Part shown: positions 22,029-32,622 of the stretch, piece by piece | Position numbering within the stretch: position 1 is the first letter of the stretch | How the letters are laid out: every line of letters begins with the position of its first letter | DNA from: Mytilinidion resinicola | Lineage: Eukaryota; Ascomycota; Dothideomycetes; Mytilinidiales; Mytilinidiaceae | Assembly: GCF_010093595.1 (NCBI RefSeq) | Contig: NW_022985447.1 | Location: 981,721 to 1,045,720 of the forward strand | Direction of reading: 5' to 3' | DNA length: 64,000 bases | Made by a program: the position numbers and the translations under genes | The notes under the pieces: model-generated | The model's input: only the letters and a program-made list of their open reading frames with translations | Told to the model about the DNA's origin: nothing | The model's database searches: none

Positions 22029-23285
22029 ATGGCGGACGCCACCACCACCTCCCCAATCTACCTCCCCGTCACAGCAACCGCCCCCGACCTCCTCGGCATC
22101 GCCACCATCAGCCCCATCTATGGCCCCGGCGCCTATCTCGCCTGGCTCCTCACCCTCCTCGGCACCCTGTACCGCATGTGGGTCGGGCACAAGAGCGGCA
22201 TCGACCCCAACCTCTGGCTCTTCATGCTCGTTACCAATATCGCAGCCATCAACCTCCTCAGTCACTGGAACCAATTCGAGGCAGGCTGGCAAGCCGATCT
22301 CGCTTCAGATGCATGGAAGAAAGAAGCCGGCCCCGTGGCGGCCGGCATGACGGTTGTGTTCTGGGGCTTTGCGGCGATCATCCCGCAGCTGCTCGCTATC
22401 GCGTGGACCATTGGGAATAAGCTCCCCAAGGACTCAGACTCAGAAGCAGACGTCAAAGAAGGCGAGAAGAGCGAGGGGGACAGAGAGTCTGTCCGCCAGC
22501 TTCCCCGCATATTGGTGCTTATAGGCGGAAGCCTCCTCCCCCTGATCGCCATGTGCGTCGTCTTCGTCGGCGTGGTCCGCCGCGAGCTCGGCGACGCGGT
22601 GAGCCCCTGGCCATACGACCAGATCCCGTTCCTGTACACGCCTGGCGCGATGACCGGGGCCACGTCACGTGCCGTCATTGCGCTCTTCTTCCTCGCGGTC
22701 CCGGCACTGGCCATGGCGGTGCTAGTACCGAGCTACGGCTTCGCACTCGGGGTCTGGGAGGGCGTGAAGCCGCGCTATCCCGACGGAAGCCCGCTCCGCA
22801 AGCGCCTGGACACGCTGGCCGAGTGGATGGAGACGGGGGTGCAGTGGGCGGCGATGGCGCTCGTCTGCGCGTTTGGGGTCTATCCTTTGCTGTTGCTGGT
22901 CAGCTTGCCGATTATCTACTTCGCTGTGCCACTAGATCGGCCCCCGGTTCCTACGGACGACTCGAGCGTCAAATGTTTCTATATGCCTTGCACGGCGTAT
23001 GCTATCACGGACACAGATCAGACGTTTGCGCTACTTACGGGTTGGCTTACGTTGGTGACCGAGGTGGGAATGCATCGTCTCCGGGTTGGATCGGCAAAGA
23101 AGAAAGTGGAGGCGAAAGAGAAGGAAGAAGCAGAACTTGCCAAGCAGACGCAGGGCTACGAGATTGCCAAGGAGCATGAGGACGGGACGCTCGACATGAC
23201 TCCGATTGTAAGGACGCAATCGGGGCTGGAGAGGATGGAGAAGCGGAAGATGGTGAGGATGGACTCGGATGAAAAAGATGTATGA
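22029..23285 (+). CDS. Multi-pass membrane protein of unknown function
   Basis: A single-exon gene of 418 aa starting MADATTTSPIYLPV in a good context (CAAAAATGGCG). Seven hydrophobic helices can be drawn at about residues 35-52, 62-80, 102-128, 161-183, 214-243, 271-301 and 333-350. The loop between helices 3 and 4 is acidic and Ser-rich; the C-terminal 70 residues are Lys/Glu-rich and probably a cytosolic coiled segment. Codon use is strongly GC-biased at third positions, unlike the decayed neighbours, which supports an expressed, selected gene. I recognise no transporter or receptor signature and assign no function. Confidence 0.75.
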   Translation: MADATTTSPIYLPVTATAPDLLGIATISPIYGPGAYLAWLLTLLGTLYRMWVGHKSGIDPNLWLFMLVTNIAAINLLSHWNQFEAGWQADLASDAWKKEAGPVAAGMTVVFWGFAAIIPQLLAIAWTIGNKLPKDSDSEADVKEGEKSEGDRESVRQLPRILVLIGGSLLPLIAMCVVFVGVVRRELGDAVSPWPYDQIPFLYTPGAMTGATSRAVIALFFLAVPALAMAVLVPSYGFALGVWEGVKPRYPDGSPLRKRLDTLAEWMETGVQWAAMALVCAFGVYPLLLLVSLPIIYFAVPLDRPPVPTDDSSVKCFYMPCTAYAITDTDQTFALLTGWLTLVTEVGMHRLRVGSAKKKVEAKEKEEAELAKQTQGYEIAKEHEDGTLDMTPIVRTQSGLERMEKRKMVRMDSDEKDV

Positions 23286-23913
23286 GACACCCCGGCTTGG
23301 AATAGATGAGGGTTCAATGATTGCCTCAGAAAGGGTGAGGAAGCTTGGTTGGTATAGCAAACCTTCCTAGAAGGAATTACAGGTTACAAAATGCCGTTAA
23401 GGATAGAAGTATTTTGACTTCAGATCTTGGCACTCTTGACGTTAGATGGAAGCAGGCCGCCCGCCTTTAGCCTGCTTACAGAGGGCGCTTGCGACAACAT
23501 TCTCGCGCATCAACAATGATCTCAAGTCACTTGCATTTCTCTACTGGTCAAAATACGCGCTGATTTTCCTGTCGAATGTGCGGTGCAGCCATTGCGGTGC
23601 AGACCTCGGGACGTTGCGGGCGGCACAGCCGCCTCTAGCTGAGAAGCCGTCCTCCAACACTCGACCTCAACAATTGTCAGGCCGGCTCATTTACCCGTTC
23701 GACGAGCACGCACTCCAGCCGCTCAAACTTCCTCGCAAAGGCTACCAGCTGTTTCCACTACTACGAAGTCCATACTGGTGACCACCGGCTTTTGGTCTTC
23801 TTACGTTGTCCCTCTCAGCGTACTTCAGAGCATCACATATTCGAGAAAGAAGTATACCTCCATCCAAAATCCTTCGCAAATTGAAACCCTTCCTAGGGTG
23901 CGATCCTGCAGCA
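23286..23913. other. Spacer
   Basis: No recognised gene. A 111-codon plus-strand ORF at 23446-23781 has an ATG and one Cys-x2-Cys pair but no other feature; I do not claim it. Confidence 0.35.
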
Positions 23914-24942
23914 ATGAGTCGTCCAAAATATCACATCGCATCCCACACGACAAGCCTGAACGATGATGATTGCGAGATCATTGTGCGGAGCAACGGAAAG
24001 ATATTTTACCTCCATATCTCACCGTCAGACTTTCAGAACCCACCTGCTGCAACAGCGTACTATCGCGAATGCCTCGAAGTGATGAAAACAGGCGAGGAGC
24101 TAATTGATGGACCCTTAGAGTCCGATTTCTATGACTGGATTATGCCGCCGTTTGAGACACTCATCGCAGATTTGGCGCCCGCTACAGCCTCAGCATTAGA
24201 GAAAGCTAGAGGTGGACGAGCCACTTTGCACGACTACCTATTTCTCGAGTGGTTCGTCTGCAGGCTCGAGGCTTTCGATAAGACATTGCGGTCGCGACGT
24301 GTTCATACGCAGCGTTCAGGCCACATGCCACCGGGGGTACGCTTGGATGTTGAGTCCCTCCGTGACTTAGCTACATGGGCAGTGCCATTCCACCCGTCTG
24401 AAGTCGAACTCAGCTTCGATCAGCCGGACGATGCACTCTTTAAACATCCCGAGAAGGTGCTTGTTCACAATAGCCAGACGGCGTACTTCTTTAAGCTGTT
24501 CCACCCCGGAGCATTAAGTCAGGCGTAAACCGAGCTAGAGAATTACAAGAGGATTGCCATGGTGGATCTAGGGTCCAGTACGCTGATCTGTCGATTGCAT
24601 GGTGTTGTACAAGATGAAGAGGGCTTTCTAATAGACATGTTACTCACCTATATCGACTATGAACGTAAAAAGTTAGGGACAGCTATACGTCCCGACACGC
24701 CACTCTCATTGAGACAGCATTGGGCAACCCAGGTCACGGAAACACTGACGGGGTTGCATAGATCAGGGGTTGTCTGGGGAAATGCTAAGGTGGATAACGT
24801 CCTTATTGATACTGAGAATAATGCGTGGATTGTTGACTTTGGAGGGAGTTATACTGAAGGATGGGTTGATAAAGAGACTTCTGGGACCGTGGAAGGAGAC
24901 CTGCAGGCTCTGGAGAAGATCGTGTCTTTCGTCTTGACATAA
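23914..24942 (+). pseudogene. Fungal kinase-like protein, interrupted by one stop codon
   Basis: One plus-strand frame runs from the ATG at 23914 (MSRPKYHIASHTTSLNDD) to the TAA at 24942, broken only by a TAA at 24526-24528. Upstream lies a conserved helical N-terminal region; after the stop the frame continues directly with TELENYKRIAMVDLGS and a kinase C-lobe: LTGLHRSGVVWGNAKVDNVLID and AWIVDFGGSYTEGWVDKE. In this ascomycete kinase-like family the catalytic loop normally reads WGD(A/V)K; here the Asp is Asn (24781-24783), while the DFG motif is kept. So the copy is both truncated by nonsense and lacks the catalytic base. A sequencing error at the stop is possible; the Asn would still remain. 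Confidence 0.75.
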
Positions 24943-25949
24943 TGCTCTCCTAAATCCCCCCCCGTGAGCGCCTCTATCATAGGCGGTGGAAGGCCTGGGA
25001 ACTTTCACATTCTAGGGAGGGTTGAAAGTGGATGTTACGGGTGTTCCCAGAGGCAACGACCCCTACAGCGCCTGCCCGCGTCCGGTGAACTAGCACGGAT
25101 ATCAAGCCACAAAAGTCAGCTGCAAAAGAGGGATAGTCTCGAAAGTAACGTCTCGCAGCACTGTGCTTTTAGCGAATTCAGCTCAGCCGTGGTAAGATTT
25201 AGTCCAGACAAGGCTTTCCTCCGTTCTAATCCCATTTAGTGCACCTGTGTCGTCAAATCTGCGCCAGTTCACCGGACGTGAGCAGGCGCTGTAGGTAGCA
25301 GGGTAGGTAGGGGGGATTCGCCAAGACCTTAGCGCGCTCGCCTCTACAGACTCACTTTTCAGCGTCGCCACTCTCTCTGCAGCTGCATATGCCTTCTGCT
25401 TTCCAGACGTCGGGGAATAAGTTTCCCTAATGGTGGGCGTGCAGGTGAGCGGTTATGCTGACGACTGATAGCTCACCATCACGGCTCAGCCCCATGTATG
25501 CGTCTGTTCGCATGCAGAACAATAAATCGGAACTGCTCTTGCATGATCAACAGTTCAATCATGTTCGTTGAACTCCGCCCTGTGTTTGCCTTTTCGCCGG
25601 ATTTGGTTAGTCGACCACCATGACATCCTCTCTGGGTGTTGCGCAGCCAATGGAGCCTCGAAACGGGCAATTTGGGCAGTCCAGCGCAACGGAATGACAT
25701 GCAAGAGTGAGAAGCCGTTACTAAAATTATAGCTTTGCGTCTACAAGACCGTGCGCATCTTGTGCGGTGGGTGAGGTATCGCAGCCTTATAAGGGGCATC
25801 CAAATTCTATAAAGAATCGAAGGGCTGGCGCAGCACCTTGTTTTGACTATCATCACTGCCTAGTCTGCTGAATCTATATCAATCAGCCTTGTCCTCTGAG
25901 AGAGAACCGTTTCCCTTTGCGAAAGCCCAATCTGATCATCCCCCCCAAA
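24943..25949. other. Spacer between two pseudogenes
   Basis: About 1 kb without supported genes; a minus-strand ORF at 25479-25856 shows no family features and is not claimed. Confidence 0.35.
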
Positions 25950-27341
25950 ATGCCTGACGGCAAGCGAAAGTCCAAGAATCCTCAACCTCGATTGACTTTC
26001 AAGAAGCTCTTCAGCAAGAGTAAATTCAAGATAGCACGCCGGTCTCCTAAGCCTCCGCTCAATGCTCGAAACCTTGACCTTAGGATAGGCATCGAGATTG
26101 AATGCCTTCCCCAGTACGATAATGGAGGGAAAGATGTGTCCCCAGTTGCAAGAGAGAAGAGGTTCACCATCTTAGAGAAGGACATGAAACGACATCTGAA
26201 AAAAGGATCTGAAGATAGTCGTATACGATGAATCCAACCCGCTGGTTCGCGAGTATAGGGTATGGCAGCTGAAGTACGACCCCACTCTCCAAGGAAAGAG
26301 CCACCATGGTATGTGGAGCTTTATGTTATGTCCCCTCCCGGCCAGCCAAACTTGGGTTTAAAGAAGAGTTAAAGCTCATACATATCGCAGATAACACCTG
26401 TTCAGTCGAGGCAATATCTCCAATCCTATTCGATGAGCATAAACATGCTAGCGAGAAGTGGAAACCGGCCGTCGAACGAATCTTTGGGGCTCTGGAGCAA
26501 AGAGGTGATGTCGACAAACACAACCTGCGGCACACATGTACATTTGTCACCAAGAGATAAGAAGTGGCATATCGAAGATCTGCGAAAGTTGAGCTGTTGC
26601 GTCTTGTACTTTGAGGGTGCCTTTGAAGTCTCATATCCGGAGGCTGAGAGGAACCTCGATACTTTGCCAGATGTGATCTCATGGAGAAAAGAGTACACCG
26701 AAAATGCTCAGAAGAGCAAACGCGCCGAATACGTAAAGGCCAATTGGGCGGACAATCGCAGATTTGAGGCGCAGTATGCGGACAATGTCGATCTCATTGA
26801 CAAAACCAAGAATCCCGACCGTCCCATTTGCGGAACCAAGAATCACATTGAGGCCATTTGCGCAACCAAGGATCCCGTCGATCTCATTTGCGGAATCGAA
26901 AATCTCCCTGAGCTCATTACGCTCATCGGGTTGATGAACCCGCTTGAAGGGAATACCAAATGTCAACATCACTTCGATCGATATTTTGCCTAGAACTTCA
27001 CAAACCTGTTGTCCAGCAAACCGGGCACAGTGGAGTACCGTCGGCCGCCGGGTGTTGAGAGTGCTAACGACTGTGTCAATTGGGTCAGACTGGCGATCAC
27101 GTTTGTCAGAGCTGCTATATAGGTCGATAATCTTTATCGTCCCCTTCAGGACGGACCCATCGATGCGCGAAATGTAACAGTACATGATCTCCAACGATTT
27201 CTGGAGACCGGTGTGCCAAATAGTCACACCATGGCAAGTTACTTCAGGTCTTTCTTTGACAATAAAGAGGGGAATTTAAAAGTGATCCCCGTCAAGGAGC
27301 GATATCCTGAGCATTATTCTGACGGAGACGCCGATGAGTAG
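25950..27341 (+). pseudogene. Putative amidoligase pseudogene
   Basis: Homology to the fungal amidoligase-type family (ATP-grasp-unrelated COOH-NH2 ligases of the glutamine-synthetase fold) is spread over three frames. Blocks in order: RIGIEIECLPQ (frame 1), VYDESNPLVREYRVW (frame 2), TCSVEAISPILFDEHK and WKPAVERIFGALEQRGDV (frame 3), then TTCGTHVHLSPRDKKW, YFEGAFE, HHFDRYFA-stop-NFTNLL, GTVEYRRPPGVESANDCVNWV and the tail up to TAG at 27341. Frameshifts lie near 26200, 26300-26340 and 26430-26520. Two nonsense codons, TAG at 26991-26993 (expected Trp) and TAG at 27120-27122 (expected Gln), are RIP-type changes. Residues encoded by 26790-26909 are a tandem 10-aa repeat, unusual for the family. 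The ATG at 25950 has good context. Inactive as it stands. Confidence 0.72.
26790..26909 (+). repeat. 30-bp minisatellite, four units, in frame in the amidoligase pseudogene
   Basis: Four head-to-tail 30-bp units start at 26790, 26820, 26850 and 26880, with a partial fifth from 26910. The shared core is CATTTGCGGAACCAAGAATC. Units differ at several positions. Translated in the local frame they give ten-residue units of the type DLICGTKNP(D/V). Confidence 0.8.
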
Positions 27342-28364
27342 CGGTGTGATGGTCCCTGCTTTTGATCCCGATACATCAGCCTCGTCAAGCATGGTCTTGA
27401 TATAAAGCTGCAAAAGAAACGGGTGATTACCCCTTGGTTCATCATACCTTGACCGCTTGTGTGCGATGAAATCTGCACTTGCTGCCTTCTAGTTAAAGAC
27501 CGGATCTAATAAAATTAATTGAAGTTCTTCGCGCAAATCCTGAACCCCTACGTATCTATTAGAAAGTCGAGATCCGACGCCGGTTCGAGCGAGCCGGGAC
27601 CCACGACACGTGCTCATGCATTACGAAGGCTTTGGCAATTTATCATCATTTACCCTTTTGGATGGGATCTATTTAATTTAATTAGCGAAATTGTCATTGT
27701 GGCTTCTGCCTCATCTTCACCTAAACCGTCCATCCCCATAAAAACCCCAAAGGTCAACACTGCCGTTCTCAGTCGTTACAGGGACAGTTAGTGAGCATCG
27801 GATCCTGTTGCTTTTCCAATGATACTAGAAGATGAATGAGAGCGCTGTTTTCAGAAAAATCTAGTCCTTAGCCCTATTCGCATCTAATACTCGTCCCTGG
27901 CGTGCCCCGAGAGATGACCAATGGACTCAGGTTGCAGCACTACAACCTAGGATCAACAACTCATATGCCAGAAAGCTACTCTCCGAACATCAGCTGTAGA
28001 GAACCCAGCTGAAATCTCAGCTGTAGAGAACCGAGCTGAAGCCTCAGCTGTGCAGGGCTCATCTGAACTTACTAGCGCGCCACCCTGGGGGTGGCCCCCT
28101 TCCTTCCCCTAGTATATATACAACTAGCTAGACGTCTATAGAAATCAGAGTTCACATCAATTTCAACCTGAGTAATGGAGTAAGCCCATACGTGTGTAGG
28201 ATCTGTCAAGTTCTTTCACCTCAAAAGCAAGACGTAAAGGAACTATGAAAAGGGTCTAGCCAATGGGAACAGCTTTTGCACTCGCTTAGCCATCGCGGCA
28301 TTCGCTTGTCACCTTCCTCTGTCAGAGATCTAGCTTCCTCCAGCCTCCTCGACGCCGATGTGGA
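27342..28364. other. Spacer with minisatellite
   Basis: No supported gene. A 90-codon plus ORF at 27519-27791 has a hydrophobic middle but no signature. A TAGTATATATAC promoter-like A/T stretch lies near 28110. Confidence 0.35.
27992..28072 (+). repeat. 27-bp tandem repeat, three units
   Basis: Units at 27992-28018, 28019-28045 and 28046-28072 share AGCTGTAGAGAACC(C/G)AGCTGAA; the third is more diverged. Each unit holds one or two AGCTG words, so the array is rich in short palindromes. Confidence 0.75.
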
Positions 28365-28476
28365 GTGACACCCAAACACCCATGGGAAAATCCTCCAATA
28401 TTGCCAAGAACAACGTTGAACACCGGTGAAGAAACGAGGTCCTACTTTTTAGCTCGATCACGCCCCCACACCAACT

Positions 28477-28954
28477 ACGGCGGCTCCATCATCGCCCTCG
28501 GTGACACCGCCACAACCTACCTCATCACCTCTACCGTGGTATACGCCCAAAACACCTACATAGTCTCGGACAGGCCCTCGACAAATTTCGACACTGACAT
28601 CGCCTCCACCCCGATCATCGTCACGCAAGGCCCGTCGACGTACGCGTACACGACAAACGAGATCGGGAACATCATGACGTGTTCGCGGTACGACACCACG
28701 TTTGCGGCGTGAAATTTGACGAACTTTGGCGGCCGTGGAGTAAACCATTCGTCGGTGTTCAGCTCGACGTGGGGGCGAGCGATTATGAGCCTGTTACGAT
28801 TACGGGGGGGTTGGAGATGGTTGGGATTACGCCGACGAGGACGGCGAGCATCGTGGTGGCGACGAGTACGAGTGGAGCGTGCGCGTTGACGGGGGTTGGA
28901 GGGGCGGGGGTGCTGGCGGTGTCGGCTGTGTTTGCTGTGGCGTGTATCTCTTAG
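28477..28954 (+). pseudogene. GPI-anchored-protein-like remnant with frameshift
   Basis: The first part (28477-28712) reads YGGSIIALGDTATTYLITS and IIVTQGPSTYAYTTNEIG, resembling the Thr/Ser-rich extracellular part of fungal GPI-anchored wall proteins, and stops at TGA 28710-28712. A second frame, about 28740-28954, continues with YEPVTITGGLEMVGITPTRT, a Thr/Ser stretch, Gly-rich spacer and a hydrophobic tail ending AVACIS, as expected of a GPI attachment signal. No start with a signal peptide is visible upstream. I infer a decayed gene needing one frameshift; a missed intron around 28700 is the alternative. Confidence 0.45.
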
Positions 28955-29441
28955 AGGATACGGGAAAACAGGTGAAGATTAGAGAAGGCATATACCTCTT
29001 AATACACTGACATCTTTCGTGCGTCCGGAGAGATATCCAGCCTAGATGATTAGGTGTGTGATATCGAATTGTATGGACAAGGTGTGAAGGATGTAACGAT
29101 GGAAGGGAAACGCCTGTACCAGTCCGTTCACTAGTGAAGCCGACATGAGGCAAAAGGTTGGGATTGGAGGAGCTCATTGAACTTAAAAGAGAGATCTAAA
29201 AGAGAGTTGGTTGCTATGAAGCTCTGCACGCAACATACGAAATACAAAGCTGTTATTAGCCTTCTCGTGGAACTTCGAATAGCCTTGGCTTTCAAGGTTA
29301 GTAGACTTGTCAAACATACTAAGCCTAAGAGTGGCTTCGTCCGCACTCGCTTTTGTTTGTTCGTGAATAGCACGTTTGTCTCCAAGCTAAGGTGATCTGT
29401 TTCCTTTCTACACTCTCAGACCCTCAAATAGAATGAATGCA
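28955..29441. other. Spacer
   Basis: No recognised coding or repeat feature. Includes the presumed 3' UTR of the minus-strand DUF1308 gene. Confidence 0.4.
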
Positions 29442-31141
29442 TTACGCTTTCCGCCTGCCCTGCTTCGCGATCAAGCTCCTCGCCTCTTCAGAGACCCAGA
29501 GCAACGGCCCCGAATCCCAATCCTCCAAGCCCACATCGTCGACAATACGGTCTATTTGCTTGACTGTGGTCCGGTTCGATGTCAATGTAGTGAGACCAGC
29601 CATCCAGCCAAATAGAAACACGGAGCTATTGATCGGAGTGAGTTCGGAGGCTACTGCTGCAGCTGTTGGGGAGATTCGGGCATCTGGTACATATTTTGGA
29701 ACGACTCGAATAGGAAGAAGCAAGTCCGGCGGAGAAGAGTAAGCAGATAGCTTCGACCAAGCCACGACTAGATCTTCTCTAGATTGGTGCGAGATTTCAC
29801 CGAAGAGAATCAGGGCACGCTGTTTCTCTGATTCCGTGCCGATAATAGCTGCAATCTCTTTCATTTGTAGTGCGGCCTCTTCTGTACAGACCATAGAACG
29901 ACCTTTCAGGATTGGGTAGAATTGGGTGGGGAGAAGACGTTCCTTGGCCTCGGAAACAATCTGAGATTTGACCGCGGGAGGGTACCAGTCCTGTATTGGT
30001 ACGTCGGCATGACTGATGTCGGATATGATCGCAAGGAGAATGGTACAATCGATATTGAGAGTTTCAGTGAAGTTGGTAGATCGATCGACGAGAAGACGAG
30101 GTAAGGCAGCTTCCATCGATAGAGGTGGTTTTAAATCGTTCCCACATTCTACGATGGCGCCCGTAGCTCTCATCTTCTGGATGACACTGTCGATCTCTTT
30201 TATTTTCCCGGAATGTATCCTTGGCAGCACAAAACGCACAGTCGGTATTTTACCCATGACGCGACTTTTGGGGGCGCCTTTTGCTAGGTCTCGTGCCGTT
30301 TTCACCAAGGACACTTCGTCGTCATCATCTTCATCGTGTTTACTTGGCTGATCATCCATGTCTTCATCTTCAGAGTCTGAAAAGGCGTCATTCTGCCATC
30401 CTAACTTAGCGAGATCGAACAAGAGTCGTTTTTCTGACATAGTCGAGATTTTTATCCACTCAAGCCCATCGCGAGCGATGATATCAACAAGAGCAAATGC
30501 TTTGTCGTCTCCCCGAGCTCTCGATGATCTGACACCCCTAGAATCAAATTAGTCCAATCTAAAGCATCACGTGAAAGGTAATATTACTTCTGCTCGACTC
30601 CTCTTCGTCGGTCTGCTGGCCGACTGTGGAACAGATTTTTCCGGAAGGCTAAAAGGCCCGAAGATCGTTTGGCAGCAGCCCACATGGCTTCAAAATACAT
30701 CAGATTGGAGGAGACAATGTAATGCCGCGCTTTCTCTTGAGACAAATCCATCGTAGCCAGTTTCTTTAAGAATCCAATTTCGGCTTCGATGTCATTCCTG
30801 AGGGTCCTGTACTCCACGGCCCGTTGACCCGTGCTTAGTTTCTTCTGGTGAACAGCTTCAATCCATGTTTCGACCTCGGATAGGAGAGACTTGGCTCTAT
30901 TCAATAAGTCATGTGCAATAGCTTCTAGCTCGGCTGAATTCTCTGGTGCTTTAATGTCCTCAGATGGTTGGTTGGCGACCTTTCCGTCCTCTGATTCGGA
31001 CACCTCGGAGGCTACGTCCATGCTGTCATGAATGTTTAAAGACTTCATGTCGACATCTAAAGGGTTTTCTTTCGTTTTGTGGTTTCCGGCTAGAGCCTGA
31101 AGCTGAGAAGGCGCCTGTTCGGTGCCATGCTGATTCGACAT
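29442..31141 (-). CDS. DUF1308 / UPF0415 (C7orf25-like) protein
   Basis: A conserved eukaryotic protein of unknown function; the C-terminal domain is thought to have a PIN-like nuclease fold. Two exons, 31141-30588 and 30537-29442, with a 50-bp intron; 549 aa. The N-terminal part is helical and acidic with a coiled segment around residues 85-140 (LLNRAKSLLSEVETWIEAV). The intron falls in a basic linker. Family signatures in exon 2: ALVDIIARDGLEWIKIST, EKRLLFDLAKLGW, an acidic Asp/Glu run, VRFVLPRI, then LNIDCTILLAIISDISH (the PIN-like acidic strand) and a C-terminal FLFGWMAGLTTLTSNRTTVKQID. It lies tail-to-side next to the accessory region and head-to-head with SRP9, 400 bp apart, so they may share a promoter region. 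Confidence 0.88.
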
Positions 31142-31541
31142 GATTGTGAAGTGCTTCGAGCCAGAACGCTATATGTTGAGGAATAGAAATTTTAACAAGT
31201 TGAAAGTGTTAAGAATACGTTTGACTCATAAATAGGTTCCAAGAGATTCTAAGAGTTGCTAATGCTAGTCATAAGAAGTTTGTGGCTGAGTTAAGGGCAT
31301 CAGGACGTCCAAATTTGAGAGGACGGCTGTATTTGAGAAGGTCTACCGCTTAGCCAGTCAACTGATGGTCTTCAAGCGTAGTATTTGGTGAATCAGACCT
31401 CTTATTGCAAGTAGAATGGATGCCTAAGAAAGACCAACCCTCAATCTCAAAACCTCTCGGCCAAACGATTTTCCATCCCCATCCAACCCCGCGAAAAGCT
31501 TCCCCAATTCATCCCTCTCCTCACGACACCACCAACCCAAA
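31142..31541. other. Divergent intergenic region between the DUF1308 gene and SRP9
   Basis: 400 bases upstream of both genes (opposite orientations); the SRP9 side is C-rich from about 31480. No coding sequence recognised. Confidence 0.5.
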
Positions 31542-32194
31542 ATGCCTCGCTTCTCAACCAGCGCAGAGTGGCTCTCGCAGTCCTCCCTCCTCCTAAAAGC
31601 CCGCCCAACAAGTGTCCGTCCTCCCGCCTCCCTTCCCATCCCTCAATGCCCACACTAACCCCCGCGCAAAGACCCGAATTTCATCCAAATACTCCGTCCT
31701 CAGCCCCAAAGCCTCCAAAGTCTCGAAATCGCGGAAGAAGGCTGCCACACTCACGGCATCTGAACCTGCAGCAGCACCGGCATCTGACGATGTGTCCGCT
31801 ACTCCCACTCCCACTCGCGCGAACATCGCAACCTTCACGCTCAAGACGTACGACCCAGCGTCCGGCACGTGTCTGAAGTACCAGACCAATAAAGCAGCTG
31901 AGGTTGGGCGGTTGGTGGGGAGCTTGGGGAAGCTGGCACGAGTTATGGCAGCGCTGCCGGAGGTTGTGGAAGGTGGGTCGAATCCTCGAACCGTTGCGGT
32001 GTAGGGATTTCGGGGCTGTAGAACGTGGGCTAATCGCATGCTTGGCAGATTTGAGCGCACCGATAGATCAAGCCGGCACGCATACGCCGGTGCCAGAGGG
32101 GGTGGGTAAGGATGTGAAGGCTGGTGATGCGAAGGGACCGCCGGGCGGAGGGGGGGCCGGGGGTGGGAAGAAGAAGAAGAAGGGGAAGAAGTGA
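31542..32194 (+). CDS. SRP9: Signal recognition particle subunit SRP9
   Basis: Alu-domain protein of the signal recognition particle, binding SRP RNA with SRP14 and needed for elongation arrest on secretory ribosomes. Three exons: 31542-31613, 31672-31972 and 32049-32194; 172 aa. The first exon gives MPRFSTSAEWLSQSSLLLKA, the fungal SRP9 start; exon 2 has TRISSKYSVL, a low-complexity Ser/Ala/Thr insert, then TFTLKTYDPASGTCLKYQTN and KAAEVGRLVGSLGKLARVMAALPE. The C-terminal exon is a flexible tail ending in Gly-rich and Lys-rich runs (KKKKKGKK), as in other Pezizomycotina. Introns have CACTAAC and GCTAAT branch-like sites. Confident call. Confidence 0.92.
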
Positions 32195-32622
32195 GGGTTG
32201 GGACGGAGATCATGAGATACGAATATCAGAATGGGGGCTACGATATGCATGCATGGGAAGGCGTTTAGTGGAATTGCGGGGTGGGATATCAAGTGCATGT
32301 GGTTCGTAATATGAATTTTATGAGTCGTTGAGCATCGATCTGCCACTTCTTAGGCGCTTCAATGTTTCGAACATATGGGTAGAAAGTATAATGCGTTGTG
32401 ATGGGAGTTGGGCAAGCGGGCATAGACTCTCCATGGGTGTACGGCTCGCATAGATCTCTCCACAAAGTGATACACAGCAAGCAAAAGTGCCCCAAATCAA
32501 GGGCGAATGTGTGGTGGCATTTAATCAACATCAACCTGGCACTGTAGAACGGTCGGTACATATTCCATTTTGGGACCCTACAAGGCAGCTTCAGGAAGCA
32601 ACAACACATCTGAAGAGTAGCC
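32195..32622. other. Convergent intergenic region
   Basis: 428 bases between the 3' ends of SRP9 and the CorA-like gene; presumably both 3' UTRs. Confidence 0.5.

Noticed and set aside
22178..23179. Arg/Gly-rich ORFs overlapping the membrane-protein gene
   Set aside because: Alternative frames of GC-biased codons in a real gene.
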